This document shows positions 44,901-54,700 of a stretch of DNA of 64,000 nucleotides, one piece after another. The notes below the pieces were generated by a model. It did no database searches. It was not told the DNA's origin and saw nothing but the letters and a program-made list of their open reading frames with translations. This DNA comes from Angiostrongylus vasorum (Eukaryota; Nematoda; Chromadorea; Rhabditida; Metastrongylidae). The stretch's first letter is position 1, and every line of letters begins with the position of its first letter. The position numbers and the translations under genes were made by a program. The stretch spans positions 689,501 through 753,500 of the forward strand of contig JADANN010000439.1 of NCBI GenBank assembly GCA_018806985.1, in the 5' to 3' direction.

Positions 44901-47900
44901 GCACATGGGTTAAGTCGTGGCTGGGCTTTGATTCCAATGCTGACTACAGTTCACACATATCGCGAAAAACATCTCATTTTTTGAGAGATCTCTGCGGTAT
45001 CGTACCATAATAGCTTTGTACTCTCGTCAAAGGTATGTCAGAGCGTTTTCAAAGGCGGGATATTATTCGAAGATCTAAACATCGAGACTAGCTTGGTGAT
45101 TTTTTTGAGGTTCATCTTCAGGAGACTTCGCTCGATACGCTTATTCAATGTGGATGAAGTATCAGTTCATGTTTCTGCTTCATTGAGGGAGACTAAAATC
45201 ACAACGGGGCTTAAAGAATTGAGAACATAGGTAAGGAGCTAAGTGGGTTAGTGGCCTCTGTTTAAAATACGGATTCAAGCACAAGGATGCTGAGATATTT
45301 GCAAAACCGCGGTCCACAGATGTCTGCGCTGAGGAACGAACACGTTATTATCCTTTCCGGGGGCTAACGCGTTCACCACCACACCATGCGGGTCCTTCTT
45401 TTCGCCTATCTCTCAGCTAGTTCTATCGATCTTTTTGCCATCAGCAATCATCCGTCAGCGGCATTGATCTGGGGGAGCCCAAATCGGCAATGAACCGAGT
45501 TAAGCTGAGGCTATAATTGAAATCACAATGTTTTACTTTTTTGCTGTCTATTACAATTCCTCACAGTATGGTATTATACGAAATACAACAACAAGAATGC
45601 TGAGATATGGAATATGGATTCAGTCTGTATTGATCGTCTTTTTGGAGGTTTCTCCCCATTCGTTTTTACATGTCTCGACATCACATATTGTGAGGATTCA
45701 TTTTTTTGGCAAGTCGATTCTTCATGAAATACTGGTATAGTTGTGCTAGGACGTTCTTCACCACAACAGTCACCAAATTTTTTTGGATATGAAGGCTCCT
45801 TGAGGAATGAGAGGGTTTGACATGCTCGAGCGGGATCGGACTGGTTTTTCGCTTCGTTATGAAAATGTCCCACATATGCTCAGGATGTAGTGCGTTCTTC
45901 AAAAATGGGTTTTATTGAGAAAGATAGGAGACCTGTCGTTTCTCAACATGTATTGCTTCACCATCTCTGATCCAGTAGCTAAAGGAATTTGTTGTAATGT
46001 TGCAGCAAAACTGTTTTTGCGGTATTGTATTGGCTTGTCGTTTCCCAGTTGCAATAGTGACCGATTCGTGGAAAAATATTTGTTATTCTACATAGATTGT
46101 CTCAATAACAAGCGTCCTTAACACCAAGCACATAGGTCTATACTTTGTTCATCTAAATCGGACAACATGGCCCGAGGGGCCACACTATAAAAAATCCCTT
46201 CGTAGTTAACGAAAGTTAAGAAAAGGAGTAGGTACTGTTGCTGGAGGGCAGATGCAAGGCCATCGTTGTTGCTCTTTGCAGACTGCACGAACTCTTCTGT
46301 AAGTTAAGAATTCCTTTCGCTTATAGGTGTTACATTTTCACTGCGAGTGGGATGTGTGAACGATGTTCACCAGCTCGTTGAAGATTAGCTGAAATATTGT
46401 CCGTACTCAAATTTCTGCAGAAAGGCTGTTGAGTATTGACTGGCCCAGTGGAATATAGAGTAGTAGAATAACAGAGACAGTATACTAGCGTCGGTGCTAG
46501 CGATCATCACGAGTTGTTGGAAGGCGAATGGCGATGCTAAGGGGCGTGACTAGATCTAAGCGAGTGGCGTCGGTCGCAGAGTCAAGGCACGGGTCGCAAG
46601 GTCTAGTCCTTAAGCAATTGAGTCGTGCTGGTAGCATGCCTGCTGGTGTGCGTGATGGCTACGAGATGCTGTATCTATTGGCGTGCCGATGGCGAAGATT
46701 GGATGTAGGGCACCCACGCAGGCGTTGTGGCAAATATTATACTGCACAATAGATTACATGCAGTTACGAGATATGTATTCTATCGACTTGTGAAATATAT
46801 TTGTTAGGTAGGTAGAGAATTCTCTATTTTATGGAGAAATTCTGTATATGTTGGTGGATTTGCTTCTTTAAGGAGGGTAAGCTTGGATTTGCTTCTCTAG
46901 GGAGGGTAAGCTATGGCAATGTATGGCCTATGAGAAAAGATTTGTTTGGAATTTCTTTTTTTTCACTTCTATCATCCAACGGTTGTTCACCCATATTCGT
47001 CCACAAGAGAAGAGAAGTATTGCTGTTGCAATGATCTTAGCGGTATTTCTTCATGCTGTCTGTCGATGTGGATGGACGTTTTTCCCTAATTTCGTGACTA
47101 CAGATGGTGTTAATCACCCATCGTCTGATGCGTATCAGAGTATTACATAATTGCAAATCCATTGTTTTTCAAAAACGTTTTGGTACTGTTTGATAATACA
47201 GCTTCTTTTCGAAATAAGAAGAGCTTGCACTATCCAATTTGAAGAGCTCGCAGTTAGTTGTACTTATCGGTTATACTTCCGCATTTGTGCCGCTTATGAC
47301 GTCGCTGGGAATGGATTCCTTCTTTACGACTTGATTTTTTTTCGTTTTTTCTCGACGACTTGGTTTCAATTTGTGAATTAATATGAATCTTAGCGCACAG
47401 AGAGCGGTGAGTTTATTTGTCGCGATGCCAACGTCAATATTTCTTATTGACAATGATGTGTTGTTGATCTCTGCAATAGCCAAATCTTCGGAGATTCTCA
47501 TGTCCAACAGTGGAGGTCTTTCTTCGTGTTTCAATTCTGTTTGCGTTGGAAATCCTTCGATTTTGCGTTCTTCTTCTGGTGACGTTCCCACTCTTGCTCA
47601 GAAGTCCTTTAGTCAGTTGCTGACTTGAATGGCAATAAACTACAATGACTCTTCTGATGAGGAATTGAAAAATGCTGGTCGATGGTGGTTTCCATTGGAA
47701 TCCCGGCATGGCCATGCTAAGGGGTCCCCGATTTGATATTAGTTTTAAATATTTGGGTTTAATAGCCTCTAAATAACTACTCGCTTTTACTTGTTCAACA
47801 AAAAACTACAACAAGGTATACAAAGATACAAGGTGCAAAAAAGAACAAACAACAACAAAAGGAAAAAGGGAAATCGCAAAAGCAGTGATGGTCAATTGCT

Positions 47901-49919
47901 CGTACTACACATCTCTAGAGTATTCGCCCAAATCACCATGTGTGCAGGGATTTTTGCTGTGCATTATGACACTTGTTTTTCCCCTGGTATTGTTTTGAAA
48001 TACATATCATTGATGTTAAACGTTTAGTTTTAATGCGATTTTTTCGTAATTTCCAGTACGATCGGAAGTTGCGAACAGGCGGCACTACATCACAGCATGG
48101 TCGTAACCCACCAGTATCAAGAAATTCCCTTGACAACAGGTTTGGTGGAGGTAATAAAGGAGGAGATAGACGGTCAATTGCAGCATCTAAAGCGAAGCAG
48201 ACGCCGTCAAGTGTGCAGCCGAAGAATGTTAGCTTGTTATTGAAGGTTCATTTTAAATATTGTGGTTTACCCACAGTGTTTGCTTTTTTTGTTTAAGTGA
48301 TCCAGTGTTCAGGGCGATAATTCGCTTGGTGGTTCTAATAGGAAAACGTGGCATCAAGGATCAGGAGGTGGTGGAAATTCGACCACGGAGTCTATGAAGT
48401 CTGGATGGCAAAAAGGCAGGGATGAAATTCCGCGAAAAGTTAGTATTCATATTGTGTACGTGATTATTTAATATTAATTTGACTGCTTTGTATTTTTTAT
48501 GGGGTTAATTCTAGAATTCTTCGGTGGACGAAAAGGTTGTATCGAGAACTATCAGCGGTAAAGCCGAGATAACTCCTGTGAGCTCTGTTATCTTTTAAAA
48601 TCTTAATTAAATCAGTCTATTTTCAACCTCCAGCCAGGGTATTGATTCTTTTTAGTAAAAGGTTGTTAATTAGCACTGAAGATTGTTTTCTGAAATTTTA
48701 GTAGTGTTCTTTGAAGACTTTTGTTTATACGCTGAGATGATATCAAAGTGGTTTCAATATATCGACCATGTAAACATGGAGTGATTCCGTAGGGACATCT
48801 ACTGAAATTCCACCTATTACAGGAGCCAGATTCGGAGGAGATAAAGGCATTACAAGAGCAACTGTACAGGGAAATTGGTAAAGAAATTGTTAATTTGCTA
48901 GAAAACTACGATTGTTGTAATATGAAGTTGGACGAGGTTCGTGGTAATCTTCTCCGTTTAACCGTCTTCACTACTTCTGCTGCGCAAAGCATAGTTCCAT
49001 ATAATTTTCTCAACTATAGTGTGTTGCTGAAATCTTTAAAATGGTAAATGCTGAAGCATATGGTCGTCCAAATGTGAACGAAATTTTCTCTCGGTTTACT
49101 GAATTTGCCGTTGAGAAGGTACGATTGTGAACTTCTTACGTTTCATCTGTTTACAGCAATGTTGCGGAAGAACAGATGCAGTGTGCAACATAACTATTGT
49201 AACCGTTGTTTTAGGTGCGAAAACCTCTTCTTCCAAAACTAGGGCATATCTTGTGCTTAGCACTGCAGTCCGCTGAGACGAAATCGGAGGCTCTTGCAGG
49301 TATGGCTAGATATTGCACTTTTGCTGTCGAAGCGGAGATGTGGATGGATATTCCTGATATCTGGAGTAGACTGGCTGAGTTGTTGGTGAACGCTGTGTAC
49401 TGCGATCAAACTCTTATTTCTGGTGTGAGACCTTCGTTTAAGGATTTTACTGATGTTTTTCTTGAAGCTGGTAAAGATGATCGAAAGGAGAAGAAGTACG
49501 AATTGTTGGTCATCTCTTTAAAACGGATGGTTCGTTTACAGTTTTGTTTTTTTTTTTCGACTTCAGTGTTTCTATAACTTAGTGGTTTCGTTGGTCTATA
49601 CCCTATGAACATTGTAACTTGATTGGAAATTTTTAAACAATTGCTCATTCTTACTACATGTCGTCATGGGCTTGTTTCCTTGCCTGTATTTTCCAATTAA
49701 AAATAATTTAGTACCGTACAACTGTGATTGGCTTTTTAGGCTGAGATGAATGCAAAAGTAGATCCGCAGGATCATGCTACGATGTCATCATTCGTGTATT
49801 CAGCAGAGCTACCATTTCTTTCGAATATTGATCAAATGAAGTTGGATAATGCCTTACGGGCGTGTAGGCCCGATGTACCTGGGTTTGAAGATCTGTACGC
49901 AGTGTTGCATCATCACTAG
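32948..49919 (+). CDS. ifg-1: eukaryotic translation initiation factor 4G (eIF4G)
   Basis: eIF4G is the scaffold that bridges cap-bound eIF4E, eIF4A and eIF3 during translation initiation. Exons: 32948-32999, 33184-33322, 33394-33437, 33662-33737, 34490-34740, 37322-37397, 38740-39098, 39586-39674, 40631-40775, 40865-41005, 41101-41262, 41676-41867, 41938-42132, 42328-42441, 42560-42666, 43209-43338, 43790-43935, 44015-44156, 48057-48245, 48313-48438, 48515-48577, 48823-48936, 49020-49118, 49215-49529, 49740-49919. A CTTTTCAG acceptor ends 18 bp before the ATG. About 1,215 residues, close to C. elegans IFG-1. The N-terminus is Gln/Pro-rich, with ILTIRDPNTNQVVDL in exon 5. Exon 10 has an eIF4E-binding-like YGRAFLY (YxxxxL plus hydrophobic). 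MIF4G is in exons 13-18, MA3-like in 22-25. Phases agree everywhere except exon 6 to 7 (2 versus 1), so a small exon is probably missed. Confidence 0.95.
33076..33146 (-). tRNA. tRNA-Thr(TGT)-like gene in ifg-1 intron 1, antisense
   Basis: Same 71-nt sequence as the left-arm copy at 22,739-22,809, in the parental locus. It has a perfect anticodon stem and D stem, one T-stem mismatch and a first-pair acceptor mismatch. It is transcribed, if at all, opposite to ifg-1. Confidence 0.6.
34105..34250 (+). repeat. SINE-B fragment in ifg-1 intron 4
   Basis: CTGGCTGAGAGACTGGCGAA, AAGGACCCGCATAGTGTGAT, GTTCGATCTCCATCGCAG and GGAGTTTTGCAAACATCTCA blocks in family order. Confidence 0.65.
34890..36960 (-). 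mobile_element. RTE family 2 LINE, 5'-truncated, antisense in ifg-1 intron 5
   Basis: Minus-strand RT domain in several frames: [69 protein letters not shown] (the FADD catalytic box) and a C-terminal RRTNDRWTKRTVEW. The 3' end (TCCAAGTATCCAAGTAAG on the minus strand) is at about 34,893. Frameshifts disable it. A second copy disrupts the last MTAP intron. Its 3' tail is shared with SINE-D. Confidence 0.85.
39143..39418 (+). repeat. SINE-A in ifg-1 intron 7
   Basis: GCGTGTGGCGCAGTGGTCGG head, GGAATCGATCTTCGCGCCC box B, CCACCAAGCCTTCTACCCC body, ATGATCAACGCTGAGAGC tail. It begins about 45 bp after the exon 7 donor. Confidence 0.8.
40141..40370 (+). repeat. source of the fragment transplanted to 25,561
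   Basis: Intron 8 sequence of ifg-1 duplicated at 25,561-25,788. No coding or element signature is visible in it. Confidence 0.85.
42703..43125. repeat. foldback element in ifg-1 intron 15 with hammerhead-like cores
   Basis: Two roughly 195-bp arms in inverted orientation around 42,915. The left arm starts ATGCGTCGTTTTCTTGTTCA and the right arm ends GAACAAGAAAAACGACGCAT. It occupies most of intron 15, immediately after exon 15 (ends 42,666) and before exon 16 (43,209). Arms match the Penelope-derived repeat at 2.14 kb. Confidence 0.85.
43002..43037 (+). ncRNA. hammerhead-ribozyme-like motif, sense strand of ifg-1 intron 15
   Basis: CTGAAGA, stem II GGC-GATACT-GCC, GAAAC and GTC, with GGCT/AGCT able to form stem I: the same as the motif at 2,211. 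The mirror copy in the left arm (about 42,795-42,830, minus strand) has lost GAAAC (GAGGC). If active, it would cut the intron. Confidence 0.5.
44157..45270. other. ifg-1 intron 18, first part: nothing firm
   Basis: One exon-like plus-strand stretch (about 44,599-44,715, FPDEVLNAFTDALPVDEP) lacks convincing splice partners. Otherwise I see nothing in this part of the 3.9-kb intron. Confidence 0.4.
45275..45525 (-). repeat. SINE-B, minus orientation, ifg-1 intron 18
   Basis: Complete family order reversed: AAGGATGCTGAGATATTTGC, ACCACCACACCATGCGGGTC, CTCTCAGCTAGTTCTATCG, GGCAATGAACCGAGTTAAGC. Confidence 0.75.
47271..47591 (-). CDS. uncharacterised frame nested antisense in ifg-1 intron 18
   Basis: An open frame of 106 codons, lysine/glutamate-rich (HEERPPLLDMRISEDLAIAE, then KPSRREKTKKNQVVKK), with codon use like the real exons. 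The overlapping plus-strand frame (47,383-47,628) is also open for 81 codons, so which strand, if either, is coding cannot be decided. No known family. It could be an exon of a nested gene or a decayed transposon. Confidence 0.22.
   Translation of the reverse strand: MGTSPEEERKIEGFPTQTELKHEERPPLLDMRISEDLAIAEINNTSLSIRNIDVGIATNKLTALCALRFILIHKLKPSRREKTKKNQVVKKESIPSDVISGTNAEV
48823..49919 (+). other. ifg-1: ifg-1 exons 22-25: MA3-like C-terminal region
   Basis: Exon 22 begins a helical-repeat region (LYREIGKEIVNLLENYD). Exon 23 has CVAEIFKMVNAEAYGR. Exon 24 is the longest at 105 codons (LPKLGHILCLALQSAETKSE, DIWSRLAELLVNAV). Exon 25 ends at TAG (FEDLYAVLHHH). This is where eIF4G carries its second HEAT/MA3 domain that contacts eIF4A. 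No W2-type third domain follows before the stop. Confidence 0.75.
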
Positions 49920-51250
49920 CTAGCTATTGACTTTTTCTTTCGAATAGAATGAAGTGAAACATGTTTATCCCTTTACCCTCGTGGTGGCTATGTGCATGCT
50001 TCAGCAAAAAAGCGTCCTATGTTGCGGCCTTACGAAAACACACTAGGTTTTCGGTGTGCTGTTAATGTCTTGCCGTGCATAATTTCTACTCCCTTATATT
50101 GTTGCAACCTTCGTCGTTTCATGACACATCTTTCATCATATCTAAGCTACCACACTTACATATAGATAATATTACGATTCACAATTAATATGTTGAGTTT
50201 TGCCTAAAATTATGGATGTATCAAGTGGCTATATACGGTTCAGCCGTAAGGCAGGTGTCTTACTAGTCAAATCGTTCTAGGCCCATCATTAAGCTCCTCA
50301 TGCGGCGCAAGTATTCGTCAGATATTTGCCCTTCTATAATGTTTCACTTTATCGATCGTTCTAGCATATATACAAGCATATGTCAACAATAGAATGCTAT
50401 TATTTGACAAATATATTTCGTATTGTATACGTTTGATTCTATTTTGGTATAGATATAGTATCGCATTGTCGCTGGTCATTTCAACTATAGATTATAGAGC
50501 TCTATATGACTACTTTCATTGGTATGATTGTCAATATTTGTTGTTTTCAGCCACTCATATTCTGACGTGTACCTTTGCTGCTTTTGTCCTTCATTTCGTC
50601 CAGTTTTGCTAAGGTCAAAGTGCTTACTTGCGATTCGTGTGCTTACGAAAGCTGGGTGTCCTTTCATTATATTAAATAATGGTACAGTAATGAAATTGAT
50701 TAACATTCATGTTGTTGTCTCGGTTCTTCCATCTGCTTGTTGCAATCGGTTTTTCATTCACAGTACGTTCTGCTGTTGTTAAGTAGGTATGCAATTGTTT
50801 CAGTTCGTCTTTGTAATCCTTACATATTAAGTGTGGTATTGCTCGATGGGTCGTTTCTCCCTTTTTTTCTACTTCTCTATTTTCTAGTTGATGACTATAT
50901 TTGTTCCATGCTAAAGTATAACCTTTCTCAGAGATGATGCCTCGTGTTTGACGTTGGTGTGTTGGTGATGACTGTCAACTTCGCTCGCCTTAATTCTATT
51001 CAAACACGTTTTGTTAGCGGCGGTGGTGTCGCCATGGCACTGTTTTCGGAATGGGCTCTATATAACGCGAGAATTTCGACAACCACCGTCGAGCGCTTAA
51101 CGTGTTTTTTCATTGCGAGGCAGTTGACTAAGATTAACGATGGAGACAGGCGTCTCCGTTTGCTAGTAGTTTGTTTTATCTTCGACATAGATGTAACATA
51201 AAAATTCGGCACATATTGATTTGCTTATAAGGTGAACATGGTTGAGATAA
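49920..51250. other. ifg-1 3' flank, no recognisable gene
   Basis: AT-rich 3' UTR and intergenic sequence. Short frames exist on both strands but none has exon-like borders or a known domain. Confidence 0.45.
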
Positions 51251-51258
51251 TTTTAACA

Positions 51259-52235
51259 TTTTTGCCTACTGCCTACTCTTTTTGATGGCAGGGTATATTG
51301 CGAAATATAACTTCAACGAAGCTGAGATATTTGCAAAACTCTGGACCGCAGGTGCCTATGGTGGGGAACGAACGCGCTATTGTCCTTTCCGGGGAGTAAC
51401 GCGTTCACCACCACACCATGCGGGTCCTTCGTTTCGCCTGTCTCTCAGCTAGTTCTATCGATCTTTTTTCTGAGAGACAGGCGAAACGAGAGGGACCCTG
51501 CATGGTGTGGTGGTGAACGCGTTACTCCCCGGAAAGGACAATAGCGTTCGTTCCCCACCATAGGCACCTGCGGTCCAGAGTTTTGCAAATATCTCAGCTT
51601 CGTTGAAGTTATATTTCGCAATATACCCCTGCCATCAAAAAGAGTAGGCAGTAGGCAAAAATGTTAAAATTGTGATTATAACTATAGCCTCAGCTTAACT
51701 GGGTTCAATGCCGATTTGGGCTCCCCAGATCAGTCCCGTTGACGGGTGATTGCTGATGGCAAAAAGATCGATAGAACTAGCTGAGAGACAGGCGAAACAG
51801 AAGGACCCTGCATGGTGTGGTGGTGAACGCGTTACTCCCCGGAAAGGACAATAGCGCGTTCATTCCCCACCATAGGCACCTGCGGTCCAGAGTTTTGCAA
51901 ATATCTCAGCTTCGTTGAAGTTATATTTCGCAATATACCCCTGCCATCAAAAAGAGTAGGCAGTAGGCAAAAATGTTAAAATTGTGATTATAACTATAGC
52001 CTCAGCTTAACTGGGTTCAATGCCGATTTGGGCTCCCCAGATCAGTCCCGTTGACGGGTGATTGCTGATGGCAAAAAAGATCGATAGAACTAGCTGAGAG
52101 ACAGGGCGAAACGAAGGACCCGCATGGTGTGGTGGTGAACGCGTTACTCCCCGGAAAGGACAATAGCGCGTTCGTTTCCCCACCATAGGGCACCTGCGGT
52201 CCAGAGTTTTGCAAATATCTCAGCTTCGTTGATGG
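51259..52235. repeat. SINE-B array: one inverted plus three head-to-tail copies
   Basis: 51,259-51,470 is a minus-orientation copy that meets a plus-orientation copy at about 51,475, forming a near-perfect palindrome with roughly 200-bp arms. Plus-orientation units then repeat with a period of about 308 bp (starts near 51,475, 51,782 and 52,093). Units are almost identical, differing by single bases. Each unit holds the tRNA-like head and the CAGCTTAACTGGGTTCAATG body. Confidence 0.85.
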
Positions 52236-52373
52236 TTGAGATATTTAGTGAAACACTGTTGAGAAGCATTCATGGTGCAGTATTAATGGAATGTTTTCAC
52301 CGTGATTTTCATAAGTGATGTTTGGAATTGTTCGAACAATTCATGAGAAAATATTTTCTTACGATGGTTGTTA

Positions 52374-52575
52374 AGCGCGTATAGCGCAGTGGTCAGAGGC
52401 ACCTTGCAATTCTTGGGGTCGGTCCCCGAGACCCATATTCACCAAACCTTCCATCATTGCGGAGTCTTTGAATTGCTACCAGACTGGTTTGCGAGGACAG
52501 CAACACTGACGTAATACCTCGATCGGTAGGCCACTGCGAGTCATTGTAAAGGCCAAATGTGCATTCAATCACTTC
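52374..52575 (+). repeat. SINE-A
   Basis: GCGCGTATAGCGCAGTGGTC head, GGGTCGGTCCCCGAGACCC box-B region, CACCAAACCTTCCATCATTG body. The tail is truncated. Confidence 0.7.
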
Positions 52576-52599
52576 AAACGATCAGTCAGTCTACTATAG

Positions 52600-53300
52600 A
52601 AGGGAGATCACAACAAAAAGGAGCGGGCTACATAAAGATTACCGTAGTGGCCAGTATGACATCCATAGGCGTCACGGGACGCACAGCGAGGAATCCGGCG
52701 TTGTCCACTCCGGAATGAAACCGAAATTAGGCGTCGTAGTGGAACTGTTAAGCAAACATGCTTGTGGTACTCACTTCAGTACCCATAGAGTGATGCTAAG
52801 TTATTTAGGGAGTTTGAAGCTCTAAGTGTAACACGGTGACTCTTCTGTAATCACAGAATCGTGAGAAAACTGAGCAAGCGATTTATCATGTTCAAGGGCA
52901 ATGAATAGAACGGTTATCGACTTTATGCTTTTTGCTGTAGCCACTGGCAACGCGAAGCCATGTACATGAAAGATAAGATAAGATAAGAATGTTGGCTCTT
53001 AAAAGAATGCGGTACTTCTAGATAATATATTTTTCTATTCAGATTCTTACGAAGTACATTTAACTGTCTACCTATTTAGCACCTAGGGTTCGACACTATA
53101 TTGTTTGCGTTGGCCGCATTTAATTAAACGACGCCCACTTTGTGGCAGTGTATACGGTGGATAGGACTCGTCTGGAACGGATCATTCTACCATCCAAGAA
53201 GTATCACTTTCCTTGCTGTTCTGTCTTTCCTTCAGAAATTCGGTTTCCACAGTACTTTTCAGTAGATTAGTTACGTCTCAGATTCAGATGTATGAATTCG
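52600..53300. other. no recognisable feature
   Basis: Mixed sequence with a short GATAAGATAA repeat near 52,971-52,988. No exon or element signature. Confidence 0.4.
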
Positions 53301-53305
53301 TTTAC

Positions 53306-53480
53306 TTGTTCAGCAGTCGCGATGTTGTCACACAGCCTACATTTACTTCCGTACAAAAACAATATAGTAGTAGCTGACGTTTCGGCAGTATCGCCTTCTT
53401 CAGAAGAACTTTGCGATTGCTGAACAAGTAAGCCACGCATTTATAATCCAATGCTGAGGTTAATAGAAAGTCGATCCTGG
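53306..53480. repeat. shortened Penelope-derived foldback
   Basis: Left arm GTTTACTTGTTCAGCAGTCG and right arm GCGATTGCTGAACAAGTAAG face each other around 53,400, but the right arm is mostly deleted. It ends in the TAATAGAAAGTCGATCC block also found after the foldback in ifg-1 intron 15. Confidence 0.65.
53372..53407 (-). ncRNA. hammerhead-like motif with weak stem I
   Basis: Minus strand: CTGAAGA, GGC-GATACT-GCC, GAAACGTC, the complete core. The flanks (TTCTT and AGCTA) no longer pair well, so self-cleavage is doubtful. Confidence 0.4.
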
Positions 53481-54279
53481 GAAATATTTGATGTATGTTC
53501 TAAACTGTACACATCCTCCAGTGTTCTTCGAACTCTTCCAACTCTGAATAAAACCAATTCAAGCACTGGTTAAAACACGATGTGGTCAACTTTTTCATAG
53601 CCGGTTTAACAACATGTAGTGGATGTATATCGGTTCTCTTTGCATAGTGTGTATGTGTCGGAACTTGTTAGTACTAGTACCTTTTCCGACCCAGACAGTC
53701 ACATTTTTTGGGCTAATAACTTCATACGAATAGCTGCTTTGCATGAGTTTCGATGCATATGAAATAGTTTTAACTTTTCTTGGTCAATGTTTTATAAGCT
53801 TAGCAGAAGCTTTTGGGTGGTGGAATGGAATACGTAGCAGGGGTGAAGTGGGTACAAAACAACTTACAATGGTCACTGTATCCACTATTTATTATTAGAA
53901 ATCAGTGCTTACACTGGGCTTTAAGTGTTAACGAGTTTTCGACTGTATTTGATACCTGCTGCAGATCTTCCGTAGCTTTGGTTAAATCTCTTCTGTTGGC
54001 TTTTCTCAGAAAACACTGGTTAGGCTAGAGATGAGACTTCATGAAGGTCTTGGTAAACATATGGTGTCAAAAAGTACGTTACGTTTCGAGTTGACACGAG
54101 AGGTTCGAATTTCGATAAGGAAACTACGTAGTTGGACAGTATTCAGATTCAGTGACTAGTTTACATCAGCTGTTTTGTTTACTCCTATTGAAGCGGTTTG
54201 TGCAGATCATTTCAGCAAACGCGTTTAAAAAACAGCTCGAATAACTAGTTGAAATGTGCTTCACTTTCTACTGTTAACT

Positions 54280-54420
54280 ACCAGACGAGGAACCGCCCCT
54301 GGCTCACTAACCCTCCCATTCTTTCGGGATCCGAAAATTACTAGCAGACTTGTTGTTTGGGATCAGTTCACCACTTCGAGTCCACGTAGGGACGCTCCGG
54401 CACCGCTGTCCCAGGGCGCC
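54280..54420 (+). repeat. SINE-A body fragment
   Basis: CCCCTGGCTCACTAACCCTCC and a CAGACTTGTTGTTTGGGA stretch correspond to the CCCATGGCCCACTAAGCC and AGACTCGTCTGGGAGG parts of better copies. Confidence 0.4.
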
Positions 54421-54700
54421 AGTGAGAATGAGCTCGGTCAGCACTAAGCAATATTGATAAAAAAGGACAAAAGTCTTCAAGCAACAAACGAACCCACACG
54501 TAAAGTTCGGAGACCTTCGTGAACGACGGATGAGAGGAAACGAATTTGATGTCAGGAGTGTTTGGATCCGCATAATAGATGTGAAACTGAATCATATTTA
54601 AGAAATACCACAACACTTTCATTTCAGTCGTCATATTGTTCTATGGAGATAATGATGAATTCTCAGTAATTTAAAGTTCTTTCTAGGATTTTGGTCCGTG

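Noticed and set aside
50394..51201. Several 60-85-codon frames downstream of ifg-1
   Set aside because: They are hydrophobic, AT-driven, overlap on both strands and show no exon borders or domain.
51475..52235. Regularly spaced repeats that could suggest a CRISPR-like array
   Set aside because: Units are about 308 bp SINE copies in a eukaryotic genome; there are no short repeats with unique spacers.
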